Origin: Prevotella sp. UBA2742
GTDB taxonomy: Bacteria > Bacteroidota > Bacteroidia > Bacteroidales > Bacteroidaceae
Reading direction: 5' to 3'
NCBI GenBank assembly: GCA_002353485.1
Contig: DEJS01000017.1
Coordinates: 1 to 64,000 of the forward strand
DNA: 64,000 nucleotides
In this document: in pieces, positions 1-8,763 of the stretch
Layout: every line of letters starts with the position of its first letter
How positions within the stretch are numbered: the first letter of the stretch is position 1
Made by a program: the position numbers and the translations under genes
The notes under the pieces: model-generated
Told to the model about the DNA's origin: nothing
Seen by the model: the letters and a program-made list of their open reading frames with translations, nothing else
The model's database searches: none

Positions 1-561
1 GACCAAGAGCAGAGAAGGCTCAGAGACAGAGCCAAGTCGGATGCCATCATCTATGGCGTCGTTGCGCTACTGCTACTGGCCATAGCACTTACACTCTATT
101 TCTACACCCGGAACGCAAAGGGGAAAGAAAGGCTTGCCAAAACCCAGCAACAGCTGGAGCAATACCGTAACAGGCTGATAGTGATGGAGAAGGAAGGCAA
201 GACGGACACGAAGGAGGTGGAACAGCTGACGCAAAAGATAGCAGAGCTGCAGGCCAAACAGGGTGCTCTGCTGCAGAACGGGCGCGAACGCTTCGAAGAA
301 GCTATGGCGGGCGGTACCACCATACGCTGGAACCGCAACGATTTCTCTGACTGTATAGAGTATTACCGCACACAAGATGCTGCCTTCGTCGCCCACATGG
401 AGACGAACTATCGCCACCTGTCGTCGAAGTACATGTTCTTTGCCCTCATGGAACACCTGGGCCATACCGACGAAGAGCTGCAACACCTGATGGCCATCAG
501 CCAGAGCACTGTGCGCTCCTACCGTTCGCGCATAAACAGCGCAGTAATAAAAACCGAATAA
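1..561 (+). CDS. Membrane-anchored regulator with C-terminal HTH (5' truncated)
   Basis: The reading frame is open from base 1, so the start lies outside the window; 186 residues are visible. A hydrophobic segment (about residues 17-35, IIYGVVALLLLAIALTLYF) is followed by a Gln/Glu/Lys-rich coiled coil (about 40-90) and a C-terminal helical region. That region ends in a helix-turn-helix-like stretch (GHTDEELQHLMAISQSTVRS) resembling the DNA-recognition part of LuxR-type regulators. In Bacteroidota this layout is usual for TPR-TM-coiled coil-HTH regulators whose periplasmic part precedes the membrane helix; here that part would be off the left edge. porX follows after 21 nt, so co-transcription is likely. 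Ligand and targets cannot be read from the sequence. Confidence 0.7.
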   Translation, partial: DQEQRRLRDRAKSDAIIYGVVALLLLAIALTLYFYTRNAKGKERLAKTQQQLEQYRNRLIVMEKEGKTDTKEVEQLTQKIAELQAKQGALLQNGRERFEEAMAGGTTIRWNRNDFSDCIEYYRTQDAAFVAHMETNYRHLSSKYMFFALMEHLGHTDEELQHLMAISQSTVRSYRSRINSAVIKTE

Positions 562-582
562 AAAGGAGAACTTGACGATAAT

Positions 583-2178
583 ATGACAAACGGACGACTA
601 CTTTGGGCTGACGACGAGATGGAACTTCTACGCGCCCACCTGCTCTTCCTGGAGAAGAAAGGATACGAAGTGGTGACGGTGACCAACGGCACCGACGCCG
701 TAGAGGAATGCCAGCGTGGCAGCTTCGACCTGGTGCTGCTCGACGAGATGATGCCTGGACTGTCGGGCCTTGAGACGCTGCAGCGCATCAAGGAGATAGC
801 ACCACAGGTACCAGTAGTGATGGTGACCAAGAGCGAGGAGGAGGACATTATGAACCAGGCTATCGGACAGCAGATAGCCGACTACCTCATCAAGCCTGTC
901 AACCCAAGCCAGATACTGCTGACGCTGAAGAAGAACATACACAGGCGAGAAATAGTGACCGAGACGGTGCAACAGGGCTACCAACAGCAGTTCCAGCAGA
1001 TTGCCATGCAAATCATGGACTGCCGCACGTGGCAGGAGTGGACCGAGGTGTACAAGCGTCTGGTACGGTGGGAGCTGGAGCTCAGCGCCACCGACTCGCA
1101 GATGACCGAGATGCTGGAGATGCAGAAAAAGGAGGCCAACCTGGGCTTCGCCAAGTATATCAAGAAGAACTATCTGGACTGGATGAATGCCATGCCGGCG
1201 ACGACGCCCGCCAAGCCTGCCCAGGGAGCAGCCAACATGACTGACAGGCCCACGCTGTCGCCCGAGATATTCAAGACAAGGGTCTTTCCGTGGCTCAACG
1301 AGGGAGAGAAGGTGTTTCTCGTGGTGCTCGACAACTTCCGCTACGACCAGTGGAAGATGCTGGAGGGCGAACTGGCCGACCTGTTCGACATAGACGAAGA
1401 CGTGTATTGCAGCATTCTGCCCACCGCCACACAGTATGCCCGCAACGCCATCTTCTCGGGTCTGATGCCCGTACAGATAGCCCAGATGTTTCCCGACCTA
1501 TGGGTGGACGAGGACGAGGAGGAAGGCAAGAACCTGAACGAGGAACCGCTCATCCAGACGCAGCTGGAACGCTACCGCCGGAAGAACACCTTCTCGTATC
1601 ATAAGATCAACACCTCGCAGGATGCCGACCGCTTCATGCAGCAGCTGAACCAGCTGCAGAAGAACGACCTGAACGTAGTGGTGTTCAACTTCATCGACAT
1701 GCTGTCACACGCCCGCACCGAGTCGAAGATGGTTCGCGAGCTGGCCAACAACGAGTCGGCCTATCGCAGCATTACGCTCTCATGGTTCCGACACTCGGTC
1801 ATTGCCGACCTGTTCCGGCAGCTGTCACAGTCGGACTACCGCGTCATCATCACCACCGACCACGGCTCCATACGCACCAACAACCCAGTGAAGATTATAG
1901 GCGACCGCAACACCAACACCAACCTGCGCTACAAGCTGGGCAAGAACCTGAGCTACGAGTCGAAGGACCTCTTCGAGGTACGCTATCCGCAGAAGGCCCA
2001 CCTGCCCGCTCCCAACCTGTCGACGAGCTACGTCTTCGCCACCGGCGACGACTTCTTCGCTTATCCTAACAATTACAACTATTATGTATCCTACTATCGC
2101 AACACCTTCCAGCATGGCGGCATCTCGATGGAGGAGATGATTATACCCATCATTACCTTGAAGGGCAAGAAGCGATAG
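583..2178 (+). CDS. porX: PorX-type response regulator with PglZ domain
   Basis: This 531-residue protein has an N-terminal CheY-like receiver (about 1-120) with acidic pocket D10/D11, phospho-acceptor D54 (LLDEMMPG), T82 and K104 (YLIKP). A helical linker follows, then a PglZ/alkaline-phosphatase-like domain (about 210-531) with IITTDHGS and an HGGISMEEMI ending. Length and architecture match PorX, the cytoplasmic regulator that with PorY and SigP controls the type IX secretion system in Porphyromonas, and whose PglZ domain hydrolyses oligonucleotides. An AAGGAG-like sequence precedes the ATG, unusual for this genome. No histidine kinase lies beside it, also typical of porX. The receiver-PglZ fusion is specific, so the call is firm; control of T9SS here is by analogy. 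Confidence 0.92.
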   Translation: MTNGRLLWADDEMELLRAHLLFLEKKGYEVVTVTNGTDAVEECQRGSFDLVLLDEMMPGLSGLETLQRIKEIAPQVPVVMVTKSEEEDIMNQAIGQQIADYLIKPVNPSQILLTLKKNIHRREIVTETVQQGYQQQFQQIAMQIMDCRTWQEWTEVYKRLVRWELELSATDSQMTEMLEMQKKEANLGFAKYIKKNYLDWMNAMPATTPAKPAQGAANMTDRPTLSPEIFKTRVFPWLNEGEKVFLVVLDNFRYDQWKMLEGELADLFDIDEDVYCSILPTATQYARNAIFSGLMPVQIAQMFPDLWVDEDEEEGKNLNEEPLIQTQLERYRRKNTFSYHKINTSQDADRFMQQLNQLQKNDLNVVVFNFIDMLSHARTESKMVRELANNESAYRSITLSWFRHSVIADLFRQLSQSDYRVIITTDHGSIRTNNPVKIIGDRNTNTNLRYKLGKNLSYESKDLFEVRYPQKAHLPAPNLSTSYVFATGDDFFAYPNNYNYYVSYYRNTFQHGGISMEEMIIPIITLKGKKR

Positions 2179-2215
2179 CCACCTGATTACTAACTCCCGA
2201 AAAGAAAGAAACGAC

Positions 2216-2626
2216 ATGGAAATCATCATCAGCGACATTGCGCATATCAACGAGGCTGCACGCCAGTTTATAGAGAACATAGGCCAGTCGCACGTCTTTG
2301 CCTTCTACGGCAAGATGGGCGCCGGCAAGACCACCTTCATAAAGGCCATCTGCGAGGAGCTGGGCGTAGGGGACGTCATCACGTCGCCCACCTTTGCCAT
2401 CGTCAATGAGTACACGGCCCATGGGGAAGCAAAGGTGTTCCACTTTGACTTCTACCGCATCAAGAAGCTGGAAGAGGTTTATGACATGGGCTACGAAGAC
2501 TATTTCTACTCAGGCGCCCTGTGCTTCATAGAATGGCCTGAGCTGATAGAAGAAATCCTGCCCGACGATGCCGTGCGTGTCAGCATCACCGAGCAGGAAG
2601 ACGGTACAAGAAAAGTTACAGCATAG
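2216..2626 (+). CDS. tsaE: tRNA threonylcarbamoyladenosine biosynthesis ATPase TsaE
   Basis: A 136-residue cytoplasmic P-loop ATPase that works with TsaB and TsaD to put the t6A modification on A37 of ANN-decoding tRNAs. The Walker A motif GKMGAGKTT is at residues 32-40. Family signatures TSPTF, HFDFYRI and FIEWPE follow in the usual order, and the length is typical. It starts 37 nt after the porX stop. Its last 11 nt overlap the 3' end of the convergent trxA gene, so the two stop codons interlock. No tsaB or tsaD is nearby. Confidence 0.95.
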   Translation: MEIIISDIAHINEAARQFIENIGQSHVFAFYGKMGAGKTTFIKAICEELGVGDVITSPTFAIVNEYTAHGEAKVFHFDFYRIKKLEEVYDMGYEDYFYSGALCFIEWPELIEEILPDDAVRVSITEQEDGTRKVTA

Positions 2627-2930
2627 CTTCGAACTTGGCCTGAATCTTGTCCTTGGCCTGGGCACCGACCAGCTTGTCGACCACCTGGCCGTCCTTGAAG
2701 AAGAGGATGGTGGGGATGTTGCGGATGCCGAACTCTACGGCCAGGTCCTCGTTCTCCTCCACGTCGCACTTGCCGACTACCACTTTGCCGTCGTACTGCT
2801 CGGCCAACTCGGAAATGATGGGGCCTACCATACGGCAGGGACCACACCACGTGGCCCAGAAATCAACTACCAGCGGCTGTCCGCCATTCTTCAGACTCTC
2901 GAAGTTCTCCTTTGTGATTGTTACTTCCAT
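2616..2930 (-). CDS. trxA: Thioredoxin
   Basis: A 104-residue single-domain thioredoxin without signal peptide, so cytoplasmic. The active site WCGPC places the redox cysteines at residues 29 and 32, and the cis-proline loop is RNIPTIL. It reduces protein disulphides using electrons from thioredoxin reductase, which is not encoded here. It lies 72 nt downstream of dnaE on the same strand and may be co-transcribed with it. The 3' end overlaps tsaE by 11 nt. Confidence 0.95.
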   Translation of the reverse strand: MEVTITKENFESLKNGGQPLVVDFWATWCGPCRMVGPIISELAEQYDGKVVVGKCDVEENEDLAVEFGIRNIPTILFFKDGQVVDKLVGAQAKDKIQAKFEAML

Positions 2931-3002
2931 AATCTCTGTTTTGCTTTAAATTACTAATATCTATTTTAGTCTCGTAGGTATTCCTTGCAAATACCGTGCC
3001 AT

Positions 3003-6000
3003 TTAGTTAATCTTATAGCTTAGGGCCTCGGTCTGCTCTATATAGTCTATCAGCTCACGACGCACGTCGATGGTCTTCGAGGCGCTGCGCAGCAGTACGT
3101 GGTTCTTACCTGCCGCGTCGTGCAGCAGGAAGTAAATCTGCGTCTTACCCGGACTGGCGGCAATGAGTTCCGTCAGCTCCGTCACCACGGTATCGTCGAG
3201 CTGGCTGGTAGACAGCGAGATGGTGATACGCTCAATGGCACGGTCCTTGACGCTCTGCAGATATTCCACGTTCTGGACCTTCAGTGACATAATGTCGCTG
3301 TAGGCAAAGCGCGGCGTCACCTTTGCGGTGATGTAAACGGAGGCCCCTTCGGTAAACCATCCGCTCCAGGTGCCCCAGTCGTTGCCGAACAAGGCCAGTT
3401 CGCCAGAGCCTTTGAAGTCTTCGATGGTGACGAAGCCACAAGGCATGCCGCGCTTGTCGAAGCGGGTGCGCACGGCAGTCACGATGCCACCGATAGTGAC
3501 GTCTTCACGGTTCTTCAGCTGGTTGACGTCTGCCAATTCGTCACACCGGGTGTTACACAGGTGTTCCAGTACGATGCGGAACTCATCCAGCGGGTGTGCC
3601 GACAGATAGATACCCACCAGCTCGCGCTCCTTGTTCAGCCGTTCTATGTCGCTCCAGCGGACCTCCGACTTCGGAATGGCCGGCGTTTGAATCTCTATGC
3701 TGCCGAAGTCGCCGAAGAGCGAGTTCTGTGCCTGCTGCTTCTCGAACTGGTAGCTCTGTCCGAAACGCATCAGCGTGTCGAGGAACGTCTCGCCCTTGCT
3801 GTTCTGCACGAAGAAGTCCTCGCGCCGTATGCCAAACGAGTCGAATCCGCCGCTCAGCGCCAGCGACTCGAGGGCTTTCTTGTTGACGGCGCTGAGGTTG
3901 ACGCGCTCGATGAAGTCGAAGATGTCCTTATAGGGACCGTTCTTCTCGCGCTCGTCGATGATGGATTGTGCCACATTGTCGCCCATGCCCTTGATGGCTG
4001 CCAGGCCGAAGCGTATCTCGCCATGATGGTTCACACCGAACTTCTGGTACGACTCGTTGACGTCCGGCCCCAGCGTAGCAATGCCCATCTGCTTGCACTC
4101 GTCCATCAGCTTGGTGATTTCGGTTATCTGGTCGCGTCGTCTCGACATGATGGCAGCCATGAACTCTGCCGGGTAGTTAGCCTTCAGATAGGCTGTCTGG
4201 TAAGCCACCCACGAATAGCAGGCAGCGTGCGACTTGTTGAAGGCGTATGAGGCAAAGTCCTCCCAGTCGTGCCATATCTGCTCCAGGATGGCAGGGTCGT
4301 GACCGTTCTTCTTACCGCCCTCAATGAACTTGGGTTTCATGGCGTTGACGATTTCTATCTTCTTCTTACCCATGGCCTTACGCAGGGCGTCGCTCTCGCC
4401 ACGGGTGAAGTCGGCCAGCTGGCGTGACAGCAACATCACCTGCTCCTGGTAGACAGTGATGCCGTAGGTGTCCTTCAGATACTTCTCCATGCAGGCTATG
4501 GGGTATGTGATAGGCTCCCTGCCGTGCTTTCGGTCGATGAACTGTGGAATGTACTTCATGGGGCCCGGACGGTAGAGGGCGTTCATGGCTATGAGGTCTT
4601 CAAAGACGGTCGGCTTCAGCTCGCGCAGATACTTCTGCATGCCTGCCGACTCAAACTGGAAGGTACCTATGGTACGTCCCTGCTGGTAGAGCTCGAAGGT
4701 CTTGGCATCATCAATGGGTATATTGTCCAGGTCGATGTCTATGCCGTGCGTGATCTTGATGTTGGCGCAGGCCTCCTTCAGCTCCGACAGTGTCTTCAGG
4801 CCCAGGAAGTCCATCTTGATGAGTCCCGTCGACTCAATGACGTGACCGTCATACTGCGTACAGTTGGTCTTGGTGTCCTTGAAGTCGGGGTCGTCGGCCG
4901 TGCTCACCGGCACCCAGTCAGAGATGGGGTCACGGCAGATAATGAATCCGCAGGCGTGGATACCCGTTCCGCGCACCGTGCCTTCCAGCATCTTGGCATA
5001 TTTGATGGTATTGCGCAGCGGCAGGTCGTTGCTGGCCTCGGCATCGCGCAACTCGGGTACGGCCTTGATGGCATTGGGCAGGTTCATCTTCGGAGTCTTG
5101 CCGTCTACATCGGGCAGACGGTCGGGAATGGCCTTACACAGGGCGTTGACAACATTCAGGGGGACTTTCTCCACTCGCGCCACATCCTTGATGCTGTTCT
5201 TTGTAGCCATGGTGGCGTAGGTGATGATGTGTGCACAGTTCTCGTGTCCGTACTTGTCTTCCACCCACTTCAGCACCTTGCCGCGGCCGTCGTCGTCGAA
5301 GTCGGTATCGATATCGGGCAGCGAGATACGGTCGGGATTCAGGAAACGTTCAAACAGCAGGTCGTACTTCAACGGGTCTATCTTGGTAATGCCCAGACAG
5401 TAGGCCACCACGCTTCCTGCCGCCGAGCCACGTCCGGGGCCTACCATGACGCCCAGCTCGTCGCGAGCCGAGTTGATGAAGTCCTGCACAATGAGGAAAT
5501 AGCCCGGGAAACCCATCGTCTTCATAATGTGCAGCTCGAAGCGCACGCGGTCGTCAACCTCCTGAGGCAGTGGTTCGCCATAGCGTTTCTTGGCTCCCTT
5601 ATATGCCAGCTCTGCCAGATAGTCAGCCTCGAACTTAATACGGTACAGCTTGTCGTAGCCGCCCAGCTTCTTGATTTTCTTCTCGCCTTCCTCGCGGGGC
5701 AGCGGGTTCTCGCCGTTCTCGTCGCGCGTGAACTCCTCGTACAGCTGTTCCTCGCTGAACTTCTGCCGCCACTGCTCCTCGGTGCCAAACTCCTCGGGAA
5801 TGGGGAAGAAAGGCATAATGGGGTCGTGGTCGATGCTGTATATCTCTACCTTGTCCAGTATTTCCAAGGTGTTGGACAGCGCCTCGGGAACGTCGCTGAA
5901 CACCTCGTTCATCTCCTCGCGTGTCTTAAACCATTCCTGCTTCGAGTACAGCATACGCGTTGGGTCATCCAAGTCCTTGCCTGTCGACAGACACAGCAAG

Positions 6001-6725
6001 TGGTCGTGGGCCTCGGCATTCTCCTGGTCTACGAAGTGGGCATCGTTCGAGCAGATGAGCTTGATGCCGTACTCGTGTGCCAGCTCTATAAGCACCTTGT
6101 TGGCTTTCTGCTGCAGGGGGAAGGTCTCGCGGTTGGCACGCTGAGAGGGGTCTTTCACCTCGTGGCGCTGCAGCTCCAGATAGTAGTCGTCGCCAAACAC
6201 GCGGTGATACCACTCTATGGCCTCGCGGGCTCCGGCAATGTCGTCGTTAAGTATCTTCTTGGGCACCTCGCCGGCTATACATGCCGAACAGACAATAAGG
6301 CCCTCATGGTACTTCTCCAAATCTTCACGGTCGGTACGCGGACGCATATAAAAGCCGTCCACCCACGACCGGCTCACCAGCTTGATGAGGTTCTTGTAGC
6401 CCTGATAGTTCTTGGCCAGCACAATGAGGTGGTAGCCGCTCTGGTGACGCTTGTCGTCCTTGAGCAGCTTCGACCCGTAGCGCGAGACGTACATCTCGCA
6501 GCCGAAGATGGGCTTGAAGGGGTCCAGCCCTTCCTTCTTGCGGCCCTTGTTGATGCCGCCCACATAGTCATGAAATTCCTTGATACCGAACATGTCTCCA
6601 TGATCGGTAATGGCCATGCCGCGCATGCCGTTGCCAATGGCTTTGTCTACCAGCCGCTTAATGCTTGACTGACCGTCCAGTATCGAGTAATAAGTATGTA
6701 CGTGTAGATGTATAAAATCTTCCAT
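3003..6725 (-). CDS. dnaE: DNA polymerase III alpha subunit
   Basis: The replicative polymerase catalytic subunit, 1240 residues. The N-terminal PHP domain begins at once (FIHLHVHTYYSILDG). The C-family catalytic core contains GPGRGSAAGS and the aspartates of PDIDTDFDDDGR, followed by the YRPGPM region and helix-hairpin-helix repeats. A C-terminal OB fold (VTIGGIVTAVRTRFDKRG) ends the protein. An in-frame TTG at 6746 would add seven residues, but that TTG lies inside the -7 box of the promoter (TAACTTTG), so the ATG at 6725 is the real start. It diverges from psd. The length is usual for Bacteroidota DnaE. Confidence 0.97.
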   Translation of the reverse strand: MEDFIHLHVHTYYSILDGQSSIKRLVDKAIGNGMRGMAITDHGDMFGIKEFHDYVGGINKGRKKEGLDPFKPIFGCEMYVSRYGSKLLKDDKRHQSGYHLIVLAKNYQGYKNLIKLVSRSWVDGFYMRPRTDREDLEKYHEGLIVCSACIAGEVPKKILNDDIAGAREAIEWYHRVFGDDYYLELQRHEVKDPSQRANRETFPLQQKANKVLIELAHEYGIKLICSNDAHFVDQENAEAHDHLLCLSTGKDLDDPTRMLYSKQEWFKTREEMNEVFSDVPEALSNTLEILDKVEIYSIDHDPIMPFFPIPEEFGTEEQWRQKFSEEQLYEEFTRDENGENPLPREEGEKKIKKLGGYDKLYRIKFEADYLAELAYKGAKKRYGEPLPQEVDDRVRFELHIMKTMGFPGYFLIVQDFINSARDELGVMVGPGRGSAAGSVVAYCLGITKIDPLKYDLLFERFLNPDRISLPDIDTDFDDDGRGKVLKWVEDKYGHENCAHIITYATMATKNSIKDVARVEKVPLNVVNALCKAIPDRLPDVDGKTPKMNLPNAIKAVPELRDAEASNDLPLRNTIKYAKMLEGTVRGTGIHACGFIICRDPISDWVPVSTADDPDFKDTKTNCTQYDGHVIESTGLIKMDFLGLKTLSELKEACANIKITHGIDIDLDNIPIDDAKTFELYQQGRTIGTFQFESAGMQKYLRELKPTVFEDLIAMNALYRPGPMKYIPQFIDRKHGREPITYPIACMEKYLKDTYGITVYQEQVMLLSRQLADFTRGESDALRKAMGKKKIEIVNAMKPKFIEGGKKNGHDPAILEQIWHDWEDFASYAFNKSHAACYSWVAYQTAYLKANYPAEFMAAIMSRRRDQITEITKLMDECKQMGIATLGPDVNESYQKFGVNHHGEIRFGLAAIKGMGDNVAQSIIDEREKNGPYKDIFDFIERVNLSAVNKKALESLALSGGFDSFGIRREDFFVQNSKGETFLDTLMRFGQSYQFEKQQAQNSLFGDFGSIEIQTPAIPKSEVRWSDIERLNKERELVGIYLSAHPLDEFRIVLEHLCNTRCDELADVNQLKNREDVTIGGIVTAVRTRFDKRGMPCGFVTIEDFKGSGELALFGNDWGTWSGWFTEGASVYITAKVTPRFAYSDIMSLKVQNVEYLQSVKDRAIERITISLSTSQLDDTVVTELTELIAASPGKTQIYFLLHDAAGKNHVLLRSASKTIDVRRELIDYIEQTEALSYKIN

Positions 6726-6743
6726 TTCATCGGTTTTGAGCCT

Positions 6744-6775
6744 CAAAGTTACGATGAAAAAACGAAATAACCAAA
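6744..6775 (-). promoter_or_regulatory. dnaE promoter
   Basis: On the reverse strand TTTG (6772-6775) is followed by exactly 20 nt and TAACTTTG (6744-6751), a full match to the Bacteroidota sigma-ABfr form TTTG-N20-TAnnTTTG. Transcription would start near 6737, about 12 nt before the dnaE ATG. It excludes the upstream in-frame TTG as a start codon. Confidence 0.8.
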
Positions 6776-6815
6776 AAAAACACGTATAATGAATTCCGAA
6801 TTAAGAATTATTTTG

Positions 6816-6823
6816 TACCTTTG
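6816..6823 (+). promoter_or_regulatory. psd promoter -7 box
   Basis: TACCTTTG matches the -7 consensus TAnnTTTG. I see no TTTG box at the expected distance upstream, so the promoter is weaker or uses another upstream element. Transcription would start near 6830, about 24 nt before the ATG chosen for psd, and excludes an in-frame TTG at 6821 as a start. Confidence 0.6.
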
Positions 6824-6853
6824 CACGATGAAATAAAACAATCTGGGCTTCCC

Positions 6854-7564
6854 ATGGGAGAAAGAATAAAGAAACTTAAGAAAATTAGAATACACCGCGA
6901 AGGCACGAGCGAACTTTGTTATAGTGCCGTCATCCTCCTCATCATCAACTTGGCACTGTGGTACTTGCTGGGCTTGCTGTTTGGCACCTTCACACGCCAC
7001 ATCGTCATGCCCTTCGTGCTGGGCCTGTCGGCATTTATATGGCTCTGTATACTTAACTTCTACCGTTGCCCCATCCGTTACTTCAACGGCGATACCGAGG
7101 GGCTTGTCGTGGCTCCTGCCGACGGCAAGATTGTGGTGGTGGAAGAGGCCGAAGAGAACGAGTATTTTCACGACAAACGCCTGATGATCAGCATCTTTAT
7201 GAGTCCGCTGAACGTACATGCCAACTGGTTTCCTGTCGACGGAAAGGTCAAGTTCGTGCACCACCAGAACGGCAACTACCATAAAGCCTGGCTGCCCAAG
7301 GCCAGCGAGGAAAACGAACATGCCGACGTAATGATTACTGCATCCAACGGCGAGGACATCCTGGTACGCCAGATAGCCGGTGCCATGGCACGCCGCATTG
7401 TCACCTACGCCAAGGAGGGCGAAGAGTGCTACATTGACGAGCACATGGGTTTCATCAAGCTGGGCTCGCGTGTCGATGTCTACCTGCCGCTGACGGCCCG
7501 TGCCTGCGTCACCATGGGACAGCCTACCACTGGCGACCAGACCGTCATTGCCAAACTGACCTGA
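6854..7564 (+). CDS. psd: Phosphatidylserine decarboxylase (short form)
   Basis: Converts phosphatidylserine to phosphatidylethanolamine at the inner membrane. The 236-residue protein has two hydrophobic helices near the N-terminus (ELCYSAVILLIINLALWYLL and the next segment), then the catalytic fold with VVAPADGKIV, FMSPLNVHANWFPVDG and the C-terminal KLGSRVDVYLP. In this family the Gly-Ser bond of the LGS motif is cut autocatalytically to make the pyruvoyl prosthetic group. Length fits the short bacterial/archaeal-type subfamily. pssA, the previous step of the pathway, follows after 27 nt, which supports both calls. Confidence 0.94.
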   Translation: MGERIKKLKKIRIHREGTSELCYSAVILLIINLALWYLLGLLFGTFTRHIVMPFVLGLSAFIWLCILNFYRCPIRYFNGDTEGLVVAPADGKIVVVEEAEENEYFHDKRLMISIFMSPLNVHANWFPVDGKVKFVHHQNGNYHKAWLPKASEENEHADVMITASNGEDILVRQIAGAMARRIVTYAKEGEECYIDEHMGFIKLGSRVDVYLPLTARACVTMGQPTTGDQTVIAKLT

Positions 7565-7591
7565 AAGTGAACAAATGCTACCCTGACAATT

Positions 7592-8281
7592 ATGAAGAAG
7601 CATATACCTAATACAATAACCTGCCTGAACCTCATTTCGGGCTGTATCGCCACCTACTGGGCTTTCTGCGGTGTATGGCACATAGCCCTGCTGTTCATCG
7701 TCATAGGAGCCGTGTTCGACTTCTTCGACGGCATGTCGGCCCGTCTGCTCGGCGTCAGCTCGCCCATCGGCAAGGAGCTTGACTCGCTGGCCGACTGCAT
7801 CACCTTCGGCTTTGCACCCTCAGCCATCCTGTTCGACTTCCTCAAAGGGGGCATCGAATACCTGCCGTGGCACTATCTGCCCTACGCAGCATTCGTCATG
7901 GCAGCATTCTCCGCACTCCGACTGGCTAAGTTCAACCTCGACGAGCGTCAGGCCATGGGATTCATCGGACTGCCTACGCCGGCCAACGCCCTGTTCTGGG
8001 CGTCGCTCATCGTGGGCGCCGGCGAAGAGCTCATGGCCGTCCCTGCACTCTTCTGGGCCGTCTTTGCAGGCATGTTCGTCAGCTGCTACCTGCTGGTCAG
8101 CGAGATTCCTATGTTCGCCCTGAAGTTCAAGACGTGGGCATGGAAGGGTAACGACGTCAAGTACGTCTTCCTCATTACCTGCGTACCCATTCTGCTGCTG
8201 ATGGGAATCAGCGGCTTGGCTGCCATCATTGCATGGTATGTCATTCTCTCTGTCTTTACCAATATGCAGAAAAAGAAATAA
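7592..8281 (+). CDS. pssA: CDP-diacylglycerol-serine O-phosphatidyltransferase
   Basis: Makes phosphatidylserine from CDP-diacylglycerol and serine in the inner membrane. The 229-residue protein is strongly hydrophobic with several membrane helices. The CDP-alcohol phosphatidyltransferase signature DG-x2-AR-x8-G-x3-D-x3-D is complete (DFFDGMSARLLGVSSPIGKE, then LDSLAD, about residues 45-70). Its product is the substrate of the psd enzyme encoded just upstream, so the two genes form a PE synthesis operon. Confidence 0.95.
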   Translation: MKKHIPNTITCLNLISGCIATYWAFCGVWHIALLFIVIGAVFDFFDGMSARLLGVSSPIGKELDSLADCITFGFAPSAILFDFLKGGIEYLPWHYLPYAAFVMAAFSALRLAKFNLDERQAMGFIGLPTPANALFWASLIVGAGEELMAVPALFWAVFAGMFVSCYLLVSEIPMFALKFKTWAWKGNDVKYVFLITCVPILLLMGISGLAAIIAWYVILSVFTNMQKKK

Positions 8282-8302
8282 CTACTAAACCTACATCATC
8301 CT

Positions 8303-8707
8303 ATGGAGATTCTTATCTTTGTGTTTTTCCTTGTCGTATTCTTCCTGTTGCTGACGGGCGGATACATCATCAACCGTCTCAAGAAAGCCCGCAAGGCCGT
8401 GCAGCAGGCTGCCGACAAGCGTGAGCAGCGTTTCCGCGACGAAGTAGGTCGCCAGCGCCAGCAGTACAGCCAGCGCCAACAGCAGAATGCCGAGTCCGGC
8501 AAGGCATCGGCTTCCGAGCAGTCAAACGACAACGCGTCGTCGTCACGTCAGGAACAGCAGCAAGAGGCTCCCCAGAAGCAGAAAGAAGCCCGTCGCACAC
8601 AAATGGCAACGGGCGAAACCATCATCGACCATCAGCACGAGAAGCGCGAAAGCCGCAAAATCTTCGACGACGAGGACGGTGAGTACGTTGAGTTCGAAGA
8701 GGCTTGA
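8303..8707 (+). CDS. DUF4834 family small membrane protein
   Basis: A 134-residue protein with one N-terminal membrane helix (about residues 3-21, ILIFVFFLVVFFLLLTGGY). A long charged, Gln/Arg/Glu-rich low-complexity cytoplasmic tail follows, ending in an acidic patch (FDDEDGEYVEFEEA). It matches what I know of DUF4834, a Bacteroidota family of unknown function. It begins 21 nt after pssA in the same direction and probably belongs to the phospholipid operon. Confidence 0.75.
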   Translation: MEILIFVFFLVVFFLLLTGGYIINRLKKARKAVQQAADKREQRFRDEVGRQRQQYSQRQQQNAESGKASASEQSNDNASSSRQEQQQEAPQKQKEARRTQMATGETIIDHQHEKRESRKIFDDEDGEYVEFEEA

Positions 8708-8763
8708 CAGCCGCTGTTTTTGGACTGTTTGCCGCTAAGGCAACGACTATCGATCACTGGCTG

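Noticed and set aside
4524..6668. 714-codon open frame antisense to dnaE
   Set aside because: Low-complexity translation mirroring the dnaE codons, no domain signature, and dnaE is complete on the other strand. Same for the long antisense frames over susC (16047-18092) and cydA (61799-63520).
6726..6746. N-terminal extension of dnaE from TTG at 6746
   Set aside because: The TTG is part of the -7 promoter box, so it would not be in the mRNA. The same reasoning removes the upstream starts of birA (10471), the AmgK-RapZ gene (44813) and psd (6821).
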